DNA from: Hermatobates lingyangjiaoensis
Taxonomy: Eukaryota > Arthropoda > Insecta > Hemiptera > Hermatobatidae
Direction of reading: 5' to 3'
DNA length: 64,000 nt
Assembly: GCA_026182355.1 (NCBI GenBank)
Contig: JAPFBL010000255.1
Location: 3,410,001-3,474,000, forward strand
The notes beneath the pieces were generated by a model, which saw nothing but the letters and a program-made list of their open reading frames with translations, was not told where the DNA came from and did not search any database. The position numbers and the translations under genes were made by a program. Of this stretch, positions 1-13,700 are shown in pieces (position 1 is the first letter of the stretch; every line of letters begins with the position of its first letter).

Positions 1-483
1 CTTATACATATATGTCTATACATCTACTATACATTTCTACATCTACTATCTATAGATGTACACCTACTTAAAAATTAATTTTTTAGAATTTGTTTATTTA
101 AAGCAATGATTGATCCATTAAAAGAATTGATGTAGCAAGAAGAAGATTATGAAGTTTTATATGCACGTAATACTCAATATATTTTGTAAATAAAGAACCA
201 TATTATTTCAAATATAAATTAAAAATGATGACATATCCGTGGTATTAACAAAGTTAGTTTATTAATTAAGATATATACTTATTCTTTTAGTTACCGTGCA
301 TTACCTAATTATCTAATTACCTAAGTCCAAACCACAACGAAAAAGGAAAACAATATAAATAAATGCTCTAAATGCAGACCCTTGTGTTTGGACTTCATTG
401 ATTGCATACCGTGTTTAATTGTGATTTTTATCGGTATATATATATATATATAAATTAATAATCAACAATAACTCTTGTTATAA

Positions 484-537
484 TATATGAATTAAATACC
501 ACAATAAACAAATATATATTAATTTTGTGGTATTTAA

Positions 538-545
<8 letters not shown>
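484..545. repeat. Short perfect hairpin flanked by TA repeats
   Basis: Arms of 21 bases (484-504 and 525-545, GAATTAAATACCACAA and its complement) enclose a 20-base AT loop. A (TA)n run follows directly. The CCACAA piece recalls the arm ends of other foldbacks in the window. Confidence 0.8.
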
Positions 546-579
<34 letters not shown>

Positions 580-729
580 GGTAGTTTTTGTTTTTGAGGG
601 CTAGGTCATATAAAAGAAAATAAACTCCTTCTTAGGCCATCATTTCGATAGCCTATTCGGTGTCCAAAAACAAAACCTACCATATACAATAGAATAGAAG
701 AGGTCAAGAACAATTTTTTGTGAATATAT

Positions 730-773
<44 letters not shown>
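730..773. repeat. TA microsatellite
   Basis: Alternating TA run with one break. A similar run at 546-571 and a shorter one near 1040 bracket the foldback element between them. Confidence 0.9.
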
Positions 774-776
<3 letters not shown>

Positions 777-778
<2 letters not shown>

Positions 779-1000
779 CAATGTAGACAAAGAAACATAG
801 AGAAATTAAAAACACACACTTACTATCTCTAATTTTTGGTTTGAACCCTCTTCAGGAGAGATAAGAGAGAGAAACCAAGCACACTGGTAGAGAGACGCAC
901 CTGGGTTTCCAACTGTCTCTGTAACATTGCGCTTGGTTTCCCTTTCTTAGAGACTGTATGTGTGTATTTTTAATTTCTCTGTTTCTTTGTCTACATTGAA
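777..1000. mobile_element. Foldback element (MITE-like)
   Basis: Left arm TTCAATGTAGACAAAGAAAC and right arm GTTTCTTTGTCTACATTGAA are exact complements at the ends, and pairing continues imperfectly over about 50 bases each. The inner part has CCTCTTCAGG and two AACCAAGC/GCTTGGTT blocks. It shares its layout with the element at 16925-17192. Confidence 0.75.
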
Positions 1001-1245
1001 CTTTATTTGTCCATTTCGAATTGTATTTTCATCGAATATATATATATACATGTCTGATTTCCTGATTCACATCTACACGCCGTTGTCCACGAAGATAGTT
1101 TTCATTAATTAATACAAATTACTTTTAATCTATCTAAATTTACTTTGAGTTGACTATAACCTGGTTATACAAGAAAAGGAAATGGAAACAGACATTATTT
1201 AGAGGTGAGTTTTGGTAATTGTAGAAGAGATAAGTAAATAGCACG

Positions 1246-1440
1246 GTGTGTGAAGGGAGTGGTTTATGTTGGGGTTTGTTATCAGAAAGGGCAGAGCACG
1301 AAGGCGGTCGGCAAGGTGTGTCATCGCCCCGATCACGTGAGATAACTGCTCCGTGGATAGCTGCGGTTCCTCAACTCAACACTGTCTTGCTCTCCCTTTC
1401 TCCACAAACAGACCCATTTAACTTCTGACTCATTCAGCTA
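1246..1440. promoter_or_regulatory. GC-enriched intronic block with E-box and AP-1 site
   Basis: This stretch stands out from AT-rich surroundings and contains CACGTG (1334-1339) and TGACTCA (1426-1432). It opens a 60-codon frame without recognisable homology. It may be an enhancer or an old insertion. Confidence 0.3.
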
Positions 1441-4400
1441 ATTGTTGCCCTTCTTATTTCTTTCAAATGCCCAGCTGACTCCATTAAGCCAATGAACAGA
1501 GTCATTTCTCCATGTTAACATAGTCTCTCCACCCAGTAGTGTTCAATTTAAAATATATGGAGTTCTTTTTCTATAATAGGACCTATAAAGTATTTTTCTG
1601 TCATTTTACCACTTCAAAATAATTAATTTTATTTTGATTTAGTTGCATATCTTAGTTCCATTTCTGTTTTTCTTACAATTCGTTGATGTCGATTTTTATT
1701 TCTCTGGTTTATTGTAAAATCTTAAAAATTTTAAAATCTAACACCCTTGACCCCTTGTGTCCCTCAATGTTCAGAAATTAAAGCTACATTTAATAATATG
1801 CATTCTCTGGATGTAACTCACAGGAATAACTGTTTTTGCTATGTCTTGTTATTAAACCATGAAAACAAAATACATGGTCCATGTGTTTGATATAGATTCT
1901 TAACAAGATTATATACGCAATAAGTATATTTAATAAAACAAAAAATAATTTAAAAGTAAATGATTTATGTATTTTATTACATAAATATCGTCATTACATA
2001 AATGAAACAACAGTTCGAGGTATATACACAATCAAACATATTTAAAACTAACAAAACCTGTAAATTGAAATATTCCATTTGTTTTACCCAATATAAAATA
2101 GCATTAATGAAAGGAATGTGTATTTACAATATGACTTTAGAACATTCGTATTTAAGCTGACATTTGTGTTCAAGTTTATACTCCTAAAATAATTCATTTT
2201 AAACCTCTAATGTAATAGTTTATTACAATTTATTTCGGAATTTCCTACATCTGTTTAATGATTAACTTCCAAATCCCATTGTTAAATCAAAACGTTGACT
2301 TTGAATAGATTTAAACCAGGAAAACTGGCCGATTCCTGATATAAAGCAAATAAAATTTGTTTTATATATATGTATAACAAGAATTAACAGTAAATACGTG
2401 AACTAAAAAAAACATCGTCTAAACAACAATAAGATTTCCAAAAATGGGACTGAGATCTTTTGTAGAAAAATCTCATCAGGTTTATTCTATAACATAAATA
2501 GATTTTACATCTGGAATCATTAATTTTACTTGACCTGAGTTGAGAAAATTTATTTTTAATTCTACTTTCTTTTTAATGTCATTATTTGTTAAGTAATATA
2601 TTACTCACTGTTTTCTTTAATATTTATTTGAATAATTCGTCATAAATTAGAATTAACAGGTATTCCAATTTTCACCAGTGTACAAACATTTAAACAATAA
2701 TATAAGAGTTATATATACTTTTGAACTTTTGAAAATGATAATTTATTTAAAATATGGAAAATAGACCCCAAGCGGAAAAAATGTTCAGAAATAAACTAAC
2801 TTGCCATGCATTCAATAGTTCAGCACACTTACAGCGAAGATATTTTGCAATGTTATAGTGTAAAAATGACCGTTTAACCGTCATCATGTGAAAGGATAAT
2901 TAACGATCCTGATAACAACAATGTCGAAATATAGAAGAGAGTTTCTATATGTACAATACAGTAATACAATATCTTTTTCAGGCGTCCAAGAACTGACGCC
3001 GCTGTCTGGCAAATCGTTGCGCATGGTTTTAAATTTGTATTAATAATATCGAAAGAATCATAACTCTAATGTTTTCACGAAGACCATAAATAAGTTTCGC
3101 GGTATATATAATAAATGAAGGGCGGGAAAGTGATTTGGAAAGTTTGATTGGTATTTCTAATATTAGGGTGTAGACATGATGTTAAGACTGGCATGGCTTC
3201 ATACAAAATGTTTGCTTTGATGAATCGTGTGAATTTCATAATGACTGAAAATAAGTGTACGGTTTACAAGCCATTTCGTGACTTGGGCGAACTCGAGAGC
3301 GAATTAACGTCTTATAAATCAAAAATGAAAGTGCTGCAGGACGAGTGTTATTTATAGGCGCTAAGTGCTACGCTTGTGAAATAAAAACTTAGTTCTAGTA
3401 GGATTTCAGCTTAATATCTCTGTTCTATCTCGAAGAATGACCTTATCCTGAGGGCACAGCCAGGATCTCCGTCACCTCTTACTTATTCATTAGGTCTGTG
3501 ATGAAACCTACTTCGTTGTGCATATTCCTACAAACAGATTGGGGACAGTTACTAGTTTGGAATTCATATCTCACCATAAACGTTTCCTTTTATGCAAAGA
3601 TGATATAATTCTGCTTTTGTAATCTTCCTTCCTTGATGCACGCTTCATCAGTAAAAAGTCAACTTCACCTTAGCTTTCACCTTCGACTTTGAAATAATCG
3701 CTACCTATTTAACCATTGTATAACTATACACTAATAGGACAACTTAAAAAAGATGGGGAAAAGATATTTTTAAAATACTACTAATTTTGTATTCACAACT
3801 TTTTTAAACATTCCTGCACAGTAGATTTACATTACATATGTTTTTCTCTCTTCCAGAATTAATTTAAATGACTTTACTGGATGTATGCATCAAGATTTAT
3901 GTTGTTTGTTTTTTTTGTGCTATAAAATTTTTTTTAGACTATAAAGTTGCACTGGATAAAAATATGGATACACAATGAACTCGTATAAACTTTAATGTGT
4001 TTCTTTCAAATAATGTTAACATTGTGTTTATTTTCCTACAAAAAGCCTTTCTCTAACCAATTTCACTAAATAGTCTTCTTCTACTAAAATTATCTCACAA
4101 AGCATTATGAATTGAATTTGTGCTTTAATCTGGAGCATTTTTCAAATCTGCAGGTTCAACTTCAGGGCTTACTCAGCTACTTGTCCTTGCACTCAGTACT
4201 CAGCTACAAGTACTTACTCAGTTCTTCAAGGCTGAGCAGACTATATTAACATAAAGTTGGCTAGGTTGTACCTCTTTTGTATTTTGATGAATGTTGGAAT
4301 TCTTATTCAACAGATCAAAATGAACCCCTTGAAACTTGTACGTACTCTCTATATTGATTTTTATAAGTGTATATGCTTATACTTTTTATTATTTTTTTAT

Positions 4401-7400
4401 AATATATATCCCTTGACAGAGGGCATTACATATGTTTAGTATTATATTTGTTTATGTCTATGATAATTATATTAGTTGTTATGCAATTTTCGTTATAGTT
4501 ATTCTCTATATCATTAATGAAAAGGAATTTTAATATATTGATGTTCCTCAAAATATGTATTTAGTGTTTTCTTAAAACACACCACATAGTGATTCAGTAG
4601 CATTTGGAGCCATGTGACCCCTCTTTTATCAGCTTGTTAACAAGTTCACTCCTTGCTAGCTATGGGTCTGGGAATGCCCTCTTTCGTAGGTTCATCAGGT
4701 GAGGTATTAAGAAGTACACTAACACAGCGTTTCCCTATCAAGCCTTTTTCGATAATATTAAGTAACATATGTTTATTCCGCTATAGATTATAGATATAAT
4801 AGAGGTTTCTTTCCTTTGGAGAAAAGGAAATTGCTTTAGTTATTTAAAAAAAAAACTATATCTGTAAAAAAAATAATATATTTTAGAATATTTCAATTTT
4901 ATATAGAATGGAACAAGCACTAGGTAAGGAATAATAACTGAATAACTTAATGTAATAGTGAATATAATAACAGAAAGGGATTGTAACAGCTCTGCTTAAT
5001 ATACTACTGTCATGTCTTTTCTGAAGGCATAGGGGAGGTAAAAGTCAGCTGATCATAAAGTGAAACTCAGTGGGAAATGGAAAATTGACCCTACCACATT
5101 AACAACTATAATTCAGTTATACATTTTGTACGAGAGTGATCAAATAATCTTACTGAAACCAACAAAAGTTATCATAAAATACCACTCCACGCTTACACTG
5201 TAAGGCGGTTCAGAAGAATAACAAAATTATCAACAAAATACGGTGAAGTCATTGAGATTTTTAATACATTAGGTTCAAGAAATGTTGCTCTTGATATTAA
5301 GTCTAACGAAGAATGAAAAAGAAAGCATGTTAAAACAGGCTTACAATAAAACAATGGAGAGTATTTGCACATATCTGTCCATCTTACTTTACGTGTGTTT
5401 TCTCGAATCTCCGACTCTTTATCTTTTCTTCTATCGTGAAACCTTGCAAGTTTATCAAGATTAAATGAAAACTTTTGAAACCCTACAAGGCTAACTTATT
5501 TCCAGTTGCAGGATATTATCTGAAAGATAATACAATAAATTAAACTTATGCAAAGTTTAACCAAATGTAAAGGATTTTTAAAAGGGTTAAGTTTTACATT
5601 AATTTAAAGAATTTTAGAGAAGTAAGTCTATTTTCTCTCAGGATTCTACAACGGTCACCCTTTCCTTTAAAATTATCTAAAAATTATCTTTGATAATTTG
5701 TTAACAAATCGTTGTTCACTTCTTATAAATATTTAGGAACTAACATTTTTCAACTCATTCCTCCATGTACTACTAGGATAATATACTAAAGAGAATGATA
5801 CTGATTCCAAAATCTATGGTTTTAATGAAGAGATATGTCTTCCCGTACTTGAAGGATCTACTGAGACATCCATAATAACAGTAAAATACAGTAATTTTCC
5901 TTTATAAAAATGCTCATTTCTATAATCCCATTAAGAATTTTGTTTCATCCTGCAACTATCATATTTACTTTAATGGAAATAATTTTGATGAAAATATCAT
6001 TTCTATGATTATATTTTTTTACATTCCTGCTCTCCTGTTTGAAGACTTGTTACTAAATAAGTACTCTAAAACTATATATTTGTTGTTTTAATTCTTCCAA
6101 GTTTTGTTTTCAGTTGAATGGTTCATTTCAGGAGAGTTCCAAATTTATTTTTAACAATACTCACGTCATGTTTGTGTCAGATTATTATTATTATATATCA
6201 GAATATCGTCAAGCAAAATTATTTAATTCATTTATTTGTATTGAAGAAAATAATATAAATAACCAAGTGACATATAAATCATTTATCTATTTAATTGCTT
6301 TTATTTGCATCAATCAAATAATTATTGCAAGAAAGTTGTTGAATACTGAAATATGCTGAAACGTCTAAGCAGTCGATGTAAATTTTGTTCCAATGTAATC
6401 ATTATTAAAGGATAGTTCTATTGAGGGAAAATTTGAAGTTGTTGATATTTAACTAAGGGTAACTGAAGTGTTCAGCGTTTATGAAGTGGTTTGACAATCA
6501 CAAGCCACTGTGTTTTATACAATCATTTATAAAAGCAATGTTTAATTTCAGGTATCCGTCAGTCAGTGACGATCCTATTTGCCCTCTCTGGTTTTACACC
6601 CATTTCTTTATGACTAGTGAATCAATCCGTGAAACACTTCTTGCTTTAGAAGTTGTATTGTTGCAACTTCAGAGCCATTTAGATATATCTAGATTAATTC
6701 ACTATTTTGAGTCTATTGTAAGAGTTTTATTCCCTAATAAATAACTTCTAACTAGCAAAATATGTTTTCACTTTATATACATCGGAAAAGTAGCCAGAAT
6801 CACTCTGATTCTGATAATAACATTATCTGCAGGAACGGCTCAAAAAGCCAAGGGATTCCCTTCCTGGCTTATTTGTTGAGTTATTTTTATTTTGTTACCC
6901 ATGTGGGATATGATATTTTTTGAGTTATTCAAAGTTAACTTCTTGACTAGTTTTGTAAAAATAGAGTTAATCTTTGAACATTTTCTTATTTGTTTTGTTT
7001 TTTTAACCCTATTTCAGTTTTGCTTCATTTACTTACATATTTATTTAAAATGTATGGTACCCTTAACAGGTTGTCTCCACGTATATTACATAAACAGACC
7101 AACAAACTTTATCTCTTTAATACTGTACTCCGATTCGTTTAATTTGCTGCTAAAGGTAGTTCAATATTCATGCAGACTCCCACACCCCTCAAGAGTTTCC
7201 CTTATTCTCTAGTGATTGGTTACGTAGTAGGGGTCGGTGCAGCATGTCATCTACATCAATATTTTTACCGCACCTTCTAATTAATACAAACTTTGGTTTT
7301 CTGAATATAAATAATTAAATTAGACCCAAAAGGACAAGATTCTTCTTTTATTTTCAAATATTCAAAAGCATTTGGATTAGCAACATATAACATTTCAAAA

Positions 7401-7642
7401 GTTATTATACAATGATTATTGAAAAGAGTTTATAAAAATTATTATAAAGGGTTGAGTTGTTATTTAAAACAATCAAATATTTATTACCTATATATATTCT
7501 AAACGTCTTTAGTATGTACATTTTTGATTTGCCTTTTTTAAAATATTCACTAGTTATCAATGGAAATGATAACTAATAAATAATGGTAGATAAATGAAAA
7601 GGTAATAGTTATGTGACTTGACTAAGCGTTGTTTGACTTCAG

Positions 7643-7792
7643 CGACCAGAGCGGCCGAGGTACAGACGGACGTGGCTCTCTACATAGGACTAGCTGTCGC
7701 CTGCCTCGTCTTCTCTCTAGTGTCGGCCCTAGTCTTCAAAGTCTTCAGGAAGAAGGGGCGAGACCACAGCATGTACAACATGGCCGTCTCAG
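7643..7792 (+). CDS. unc-5: UNC5 transmembrane exon
   Basis: The exon follows a TTCAG acceptor and ends at CAG|GTAACT, phase 1 at the end. It encodes a short extracellular stub, a hydrophobic helix (about 20 residues from ALYIGLAVACL) and a basic stop-transfer run FRKKGRDHSMYNMAVS. The MYNMAV stretch just after the membrane is the start of the cytoplasmic tail. The last base G is completed by the next exon: GT from 14384 gives Gly, while AA from the alternative exon at 12257 gives Glu. Confidence 0.93.
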
Positions 7793-10700
7793 GTAACTGC
7801 TCCACATTTATATATAAACAATCAATATCCTTACTTACCAGGTATTTGTAAACTGCATTGAAGCTGTTGAACTTTGATGTTTTCTGGAGCTTTAAGTATA
7901 ACGGTTGAAGAACTATTATAAAGGGCTGGCTATAATTCATCCGACAGTAAATCAAAACATTTTATTACAAGTGGTATGTATTTTTAAGAACTGCTTGAAT
8001 TTAATAAAACGTGTAAATGTGAAACGCCTATAAAATTATTCAAACTGAAATCATTTTTACCTATTTAATCTCGAAACATTTTTAAAATTGTTTAAATTGA
8101 TGTCCTTCTTGAACGGCACATGTTTCCATTTGATTCAATACAAAGTTACAGATTTTACGATATAGTGCCTTATTAGCAATAATTTGTTCGAACTAAGATA
8201 TTATGGAAGTTTACGGCTGAGCCAGAGTCCTTGGTTTTTCTTTATAATCTTTATCTTTGATTACTCCCTAAATACCACCTCGAACCACTTATAACCACCT
8301 CTAAATCTCGGCATTCAATCAAAATAAGCATTTCTATTCGGAATGAATAAGTAAAACTGAATATATAGTACTTATAGGAGTTTAATTTTAGTGTCGGGTA
8401 ACATTTGGCCAATCCTATAATTGGTATTGTTTTATGTGTGACAGGCTTATTTGACCAACATAGTATGGAATCAGAGGTTCAAATTATGTCTGAAGTATAA
8501 ACATCTGAATGAACAACATAATGCAGAAAAATCACAATTAAACACGTCTTGCAATCAATGAAGTCTAAACCACAAAGAAAAAGAAAAGAAATAAATGTTC
8601 TGAGGCCTTTCACTTTATATCATCAAAGAGTAAAAAAGTAGGAAAGAAGAAGGTAACAGGAAAGTAACCAGGAGGTTTCCCTCCTTCTTTCCCTTCTTTC
8701 TTACTTTGTTTTCTCTCAGTTGGCATAAAGTAAAAGGCCTCAGAGCATTTATTTCTTTTCTTTTTCCTTTTGGTTTAGACTTCATTGAACAACATAAATG
8801 TTGTTCTTTCCCTGCTGCTGATATTTGAATTACCGACATTTGACAGTTTAATACTTGTCAAAGTATCAACTTTTCATCGACGACGTATTTAAGGCAGCTA
8901 TGACTATGGTAAACGTAAAACTATTCCTTTGTTCTTGCAAAGGTAGAAGAAAATATTTGAAGTTATCTTAAATCAAGGGTGTCTGGACTAAGACCGCTGT
9001 TATTTTTGGTTGGCCCGCTGCAAATTCTAATGAGATATGGTCGAGCCACGACACAAAAGACGTACTTAAATATATTCCCTAGATTCGTCATTGTTAAAAG
9101 ATTAGCCACTTGAGTCATGTATAAATGCCTTAATCTGAACAGCTGTTCGGAGCGTTGTAGTTTTATTTATCATTATGTTCTTCACTGGACACAAAGGGAA
9201 AACGCAAAAATTTGAGGACTCATTCAGGAAATCTTCTCCATTAGTCTCTATAGCAAAATACGCCAAAGACGTCATTTTTGAATAAATTTGAAAATGGCCA
9301 TAGCAAAATAAACTAAATAGCATTAATAAAAAAAATGCAAAATGCGTACACCCAGCCAAAAATTTTTAAGTGTATGTATTTTACCGGTTTTTTACTCGTA
9401 AAATTCACTGAATAAGAGAATAATCGTTTATCTTTTAAGTAACATTACTTTCTAAAGAAAATAATGTTTTTTTTAAAAAAATTAAGCAATGCTTAATGTA
9501 GTGCACATTAAAAATGCACTATCACACTGAATAACATGCATTTTTTCTTGATAATCGACAACTTCCGAATCCGGTTGCTTTATGAAGAAAACGTACGAAC
9601 TAAGACGGTGTATTTTTCTACTAATATAAATAGTAGGGTGTTTGTATCATTAAGAATAGTCAACTACCAAGTATAATTTACTTTCATTTCATTTATTTTG
9701 ATTACTTTAAAACTAAAAAAAATATTTGAGTGGCCCTCAGTAAAAGAAGTTTAGACACGTCTGGCTTGCGGCATTAATGATGAACGACATACAGCACAGC
9801 AATTTAATTTAAGTGGAGTTCATATTAATTATTTTAGTTTGAAACAAACTTTAATCATGATGGATAGCAGTTAAATCACTTAGTTATTTTGATTGAAATG
9901 CAATCACTGTATACGATTTCTAGTTCTAATTGATTTCTACTTGGAGAACTTTCAAACAGTTTCTATCTCTTGTAACACATGTGATGGATGCTTTAGACAT
10001 TATCTCAGACAAACTCGTATGAGGAGAAATTTAGTTAGAGGCCCACACACGTTGCCGTTTCTTAACATGATATCTAATTTTATGAACTGTTGATTGATGT
10101 AAAGTGGTAACTAAGAAACTAGAACCACAATATGGTTAAACATTTATACATAATTGACCAGCACTCCTTTAATTCAATATAATTTCATCAATTTTTCAAT
10201 TAACTCAAAATTAATTTTCTGCGAAGCATTAGACTTTTCTCCACATTCTTCTGTTCTTACTCTCCTTTGATGTAGCACAGCAGCCTGTGTGGGCCTTGGC
10301 ATCCCCGATAACTTCTACTCGTAAGTTTGCTTCCATGCTATTACCAGCATTGCTCCTAGATCCTCTATATCTTATAACTATAGCGTAGGTGGTCTGTCAA
10401 ACGCTCTCTTTCCAATGGCTGTACCTTTAAGTAGTCTACTTTGCATACTTAGCACGTGCCGTTCATTATATCGAAGATTTGCAAAGTAGAATTCATTCAT
10501 GTCTCAATTCAGGGATTAGAACTCTCTCTAATGTTATGGTTATTTCACAGCTCTATTGTGAATACAGTGTCACCCAATAAAAGACACGTTCCATAATGCT
10601 GAAATAGCATATTCGAGATCTTACAGTATGTGTGTGTGTGTGTGTGTTTAATTTTAAAGTAGAGTGGATAGTGATTTTACTTCACGTTTAATATCAGTCC

Positions 10701-13700
10701 TTAAGAGACTCCCTCTACTTGTATCTTGTACGATAATGAAATGTAAAAGATACATGATAATCAAAATAATACTTATGCACGTTTAAATACGTTTTGGAAC
10801 AATAAAACATTTTGAAACAATTAAAACTTCAAGACACAAAGTATTGTTATTGTTACAATTTCAACAAATGGAATTTCCACAAATCATTTGATTCGATTTC
10901 AACACAAAGTTTAGAGCTAATATTCTTTGGCTATATTTATTAAACTCTTTCAACCCCTCTTGATTAATAAATATTAATAAGAGAACTACTGAATAGTATT
11001 GTCCTTAGCAGTTTCTGTAGGGTTCCTCACAAACTAAGTTAAAATAGTAATCAAAGATTATTCAATCATAGGTTGCCAAAACAACTTTAATTCGACTTTC
11101 ATAGATATGACCCTTAAAAAATTCGCAAAATGTTCACAGAAATTCACTAATAAACAATTCCATTTAATACTTTCATTTTTTCACAAGTTCGTTCTTCCTA
11201 TTTGTATACAAAGGTATATTAAAATATTAAAAACTCTTCCCACAAGAAGTACTTTTCTTGTGAAGTACTATTGCAGATAGTACAACGTGTAAAAAAATGG
11301 TTATATTTGTAGTTAAAATGACCAATGACCTTATTCGTTAATATTGCAAATAATTTACTCCATTATCCAATCCAGATGATTGAATTCATCTTGCAAGGTA
11401 AGTCTGTTATCGAAACTGAGAGAATTACTACCTGAGATAGGTATTGCTTGCAAGAATTGTATGATAAATAACAGTCAAGGTTGAAAGTATGCCAAGTAAT
11501 TCAAGTAAGGTTGTCAAATCAAGTATAACTAGTTATGGTGGGCAAGTGCGGCTCTAATGGGAGGAGGTGGCTGGCAATTTGCCGCTAAGCCTGCTAATAG
11601 GATTGGTGGATTAGCCGCACCACCCGCCCGGCCGCTCAAAACTTCCATTGGCCAGCTCAATTGATTTCACCTATCTCTAACCTGCAATGACTCATCACCC
11701 CTCACCTCCATACAATCTCTGTACATTTCTGCTCACTTACGGTTCAATGCTCTGCGATTGGGACATAGCTGCCTCCGAACACAACTCTGACCTAAGTGGA
11801 TCCGAGCACAATTACACTTTATCAACTTTCAGTCTTATCAAAGGCATAACTGATACTTCTTTTCATTTGACATAACAGTTTTTGTGTTCAATGAACAATT
11901 ATAATCCACTTTATACGAGCATAGCTTCAGTATCGTCATTTAATGACAGTTTATACCTCAATACTTAAAAGGAAATCATGGAAAACTTGGTTCGCTTTTC
12001 AAAGACAGAAATATTACTTCCCATACCATAGGACTTGATATTCTTAAAACTAGGGTGTGTTTCAGACAATTACTTTTTTTAAGAACGTCTGCTCATTCAT
12101 TCTAACGAGCTATTTGTTTAGGATTTTTTTATTTTTTAGAGTTTTGTTTTTTGATTTCTAGAAAATGGAGATTCAGTTGCCTCAAATAAATGTCAATGTT
12201 CCATTATTCCTCCATGGTTTATGTTTATTTTTTTTATTTTATTTGTCATTTTTTAGAATCTCCAATTTATCACGTCTACAACGGCAACTCAGAACTGGAT
12301 GCCATGAATTAGGCATTAAACACTTTGGCACAACCATATGACTGAAAGATAAATTGTATACTGAGTAACTGAAACAAAAAGGGTAACATATGCCCTGTCA
12401 CTGGAATATGGCTCATTTGAGTTAAGACTAATTGTCATGTCTGCTCGACCATGAGCAGTCCTTACTATTTGATAAAAGTAGAAGTTACTTACTCATAATG
12501 ACCCTAGAAGAAACTGCTTCTCACGCATTAGCAGAAAAATGTCTAAGAAACGAGGGTCATCAGGAGTCTAGTGGAACGTGAACAAATCCGAGCTTGTCGA
12601 CTCTCAGAAAGGACGCTAAGCCTGTACCATGTAGGTAATCGTTAACGACCCATCCCCTAATAAACTTGTGAAGCAAAATTTGTAAAGTCAACCTGGTAAT
12701 CTTTCTCGCCTGTTACTAAAATATGTGGCAAATAATAAATGAACCACACTTAGCACCACTGGAACTTCACTAAAGGCGAAAGTGGGTATTGGAAAACAAA
12801 ACTATTTATGACACTTGCTTATTAATAGGAAAACGACTATCAAATCCATTACAAAACAAAAATAAACTATAAGACATTGAAACTTAATACTTAAAGAGAA
12901 CTCATATGTGATTAAAGCATTGCAACAGGTAATTTATTTCGTGTAACTTTCTGTTAACTGTTATTATAGGTCATATACAAAGATAATATTTAAATTCTTA
13001 ATATATAAGAATTTAATTTTTTTGTGTAGTTAGTAATTAAAATTAATATAGAATGTTATATTCACAAAAGAAATAAAAATTCAATGCGATATACGAGTTT
13101 ACTGACTGCATAGTAATTGCAAAATTCTTTCCATATATCTTAATACCTTGTAAATGTTCTTGGTTTAATGAAATTTACAAATATTTCGGTTTGGAATGTG
13201 GCTTGTGTTTTATTTCCAGATTGCTATATATTTCCAAGTACTCTCTTTCTTGCGGTATTCAGTCTGAGTCCGATTTCATATTCATTCAAGTTACATAGAC
13301 TTCCTCAAAAAGTTATCAGGCATCATATAATGTTAGAAAATATTTCATAAAGGTTTTTGAAGGATATTTTAATAAGGATAACATTACTCTTGCATCTGAG
13401 GTGTCGAAATAACTTTATTGCTGGTATAAATAAATTTATTGTATAAATTTCTTTGTTTTTCATTAAACTTTTCAATTTTTACAAATTTTTGTTAATTAAG
13501 TTTACCTTAAGTGTCTCTAGTTTCTAACTAGAATGATTGCCATTATTTAGAAATGAGCCAACTTTATTATGAAGTCAATTTGAGACTCTAATTTCATTTT
13601 GTGTTCAAACATTGCGAAAGTGCTGAAGTTAATACACTAGGCAGACCATAAGTGATATGAAGCAAACAAAGCAAGTTTGTAAGAGACGTAAAATAGAGAG

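Larger units (their letters stand above)
1..7642 (+). other. unc-5: UNC5 intron upstream of the transmembrane exon
   Basis: No exon of the UNC5 extracellular region (Ig or thrombospondin type) could be recognised here, so this is read as intron. It contains TA microsatellites, two foldback elements (484-545 and 777-1000), a GC-enriched block at about 1246-1440 and otherwise featureless AT-rich DNA. Short open frames at 3148-3357 and 6481-6744 have no family resemblance I can see. Confidence 0.6.

Noticed and set aside
3148..3357. 69-aa frame ending in a Glu/Lys-rich stretch
   Set aside because: No recognised family, no splice or promoter context, and it lies within UNC5 intron.
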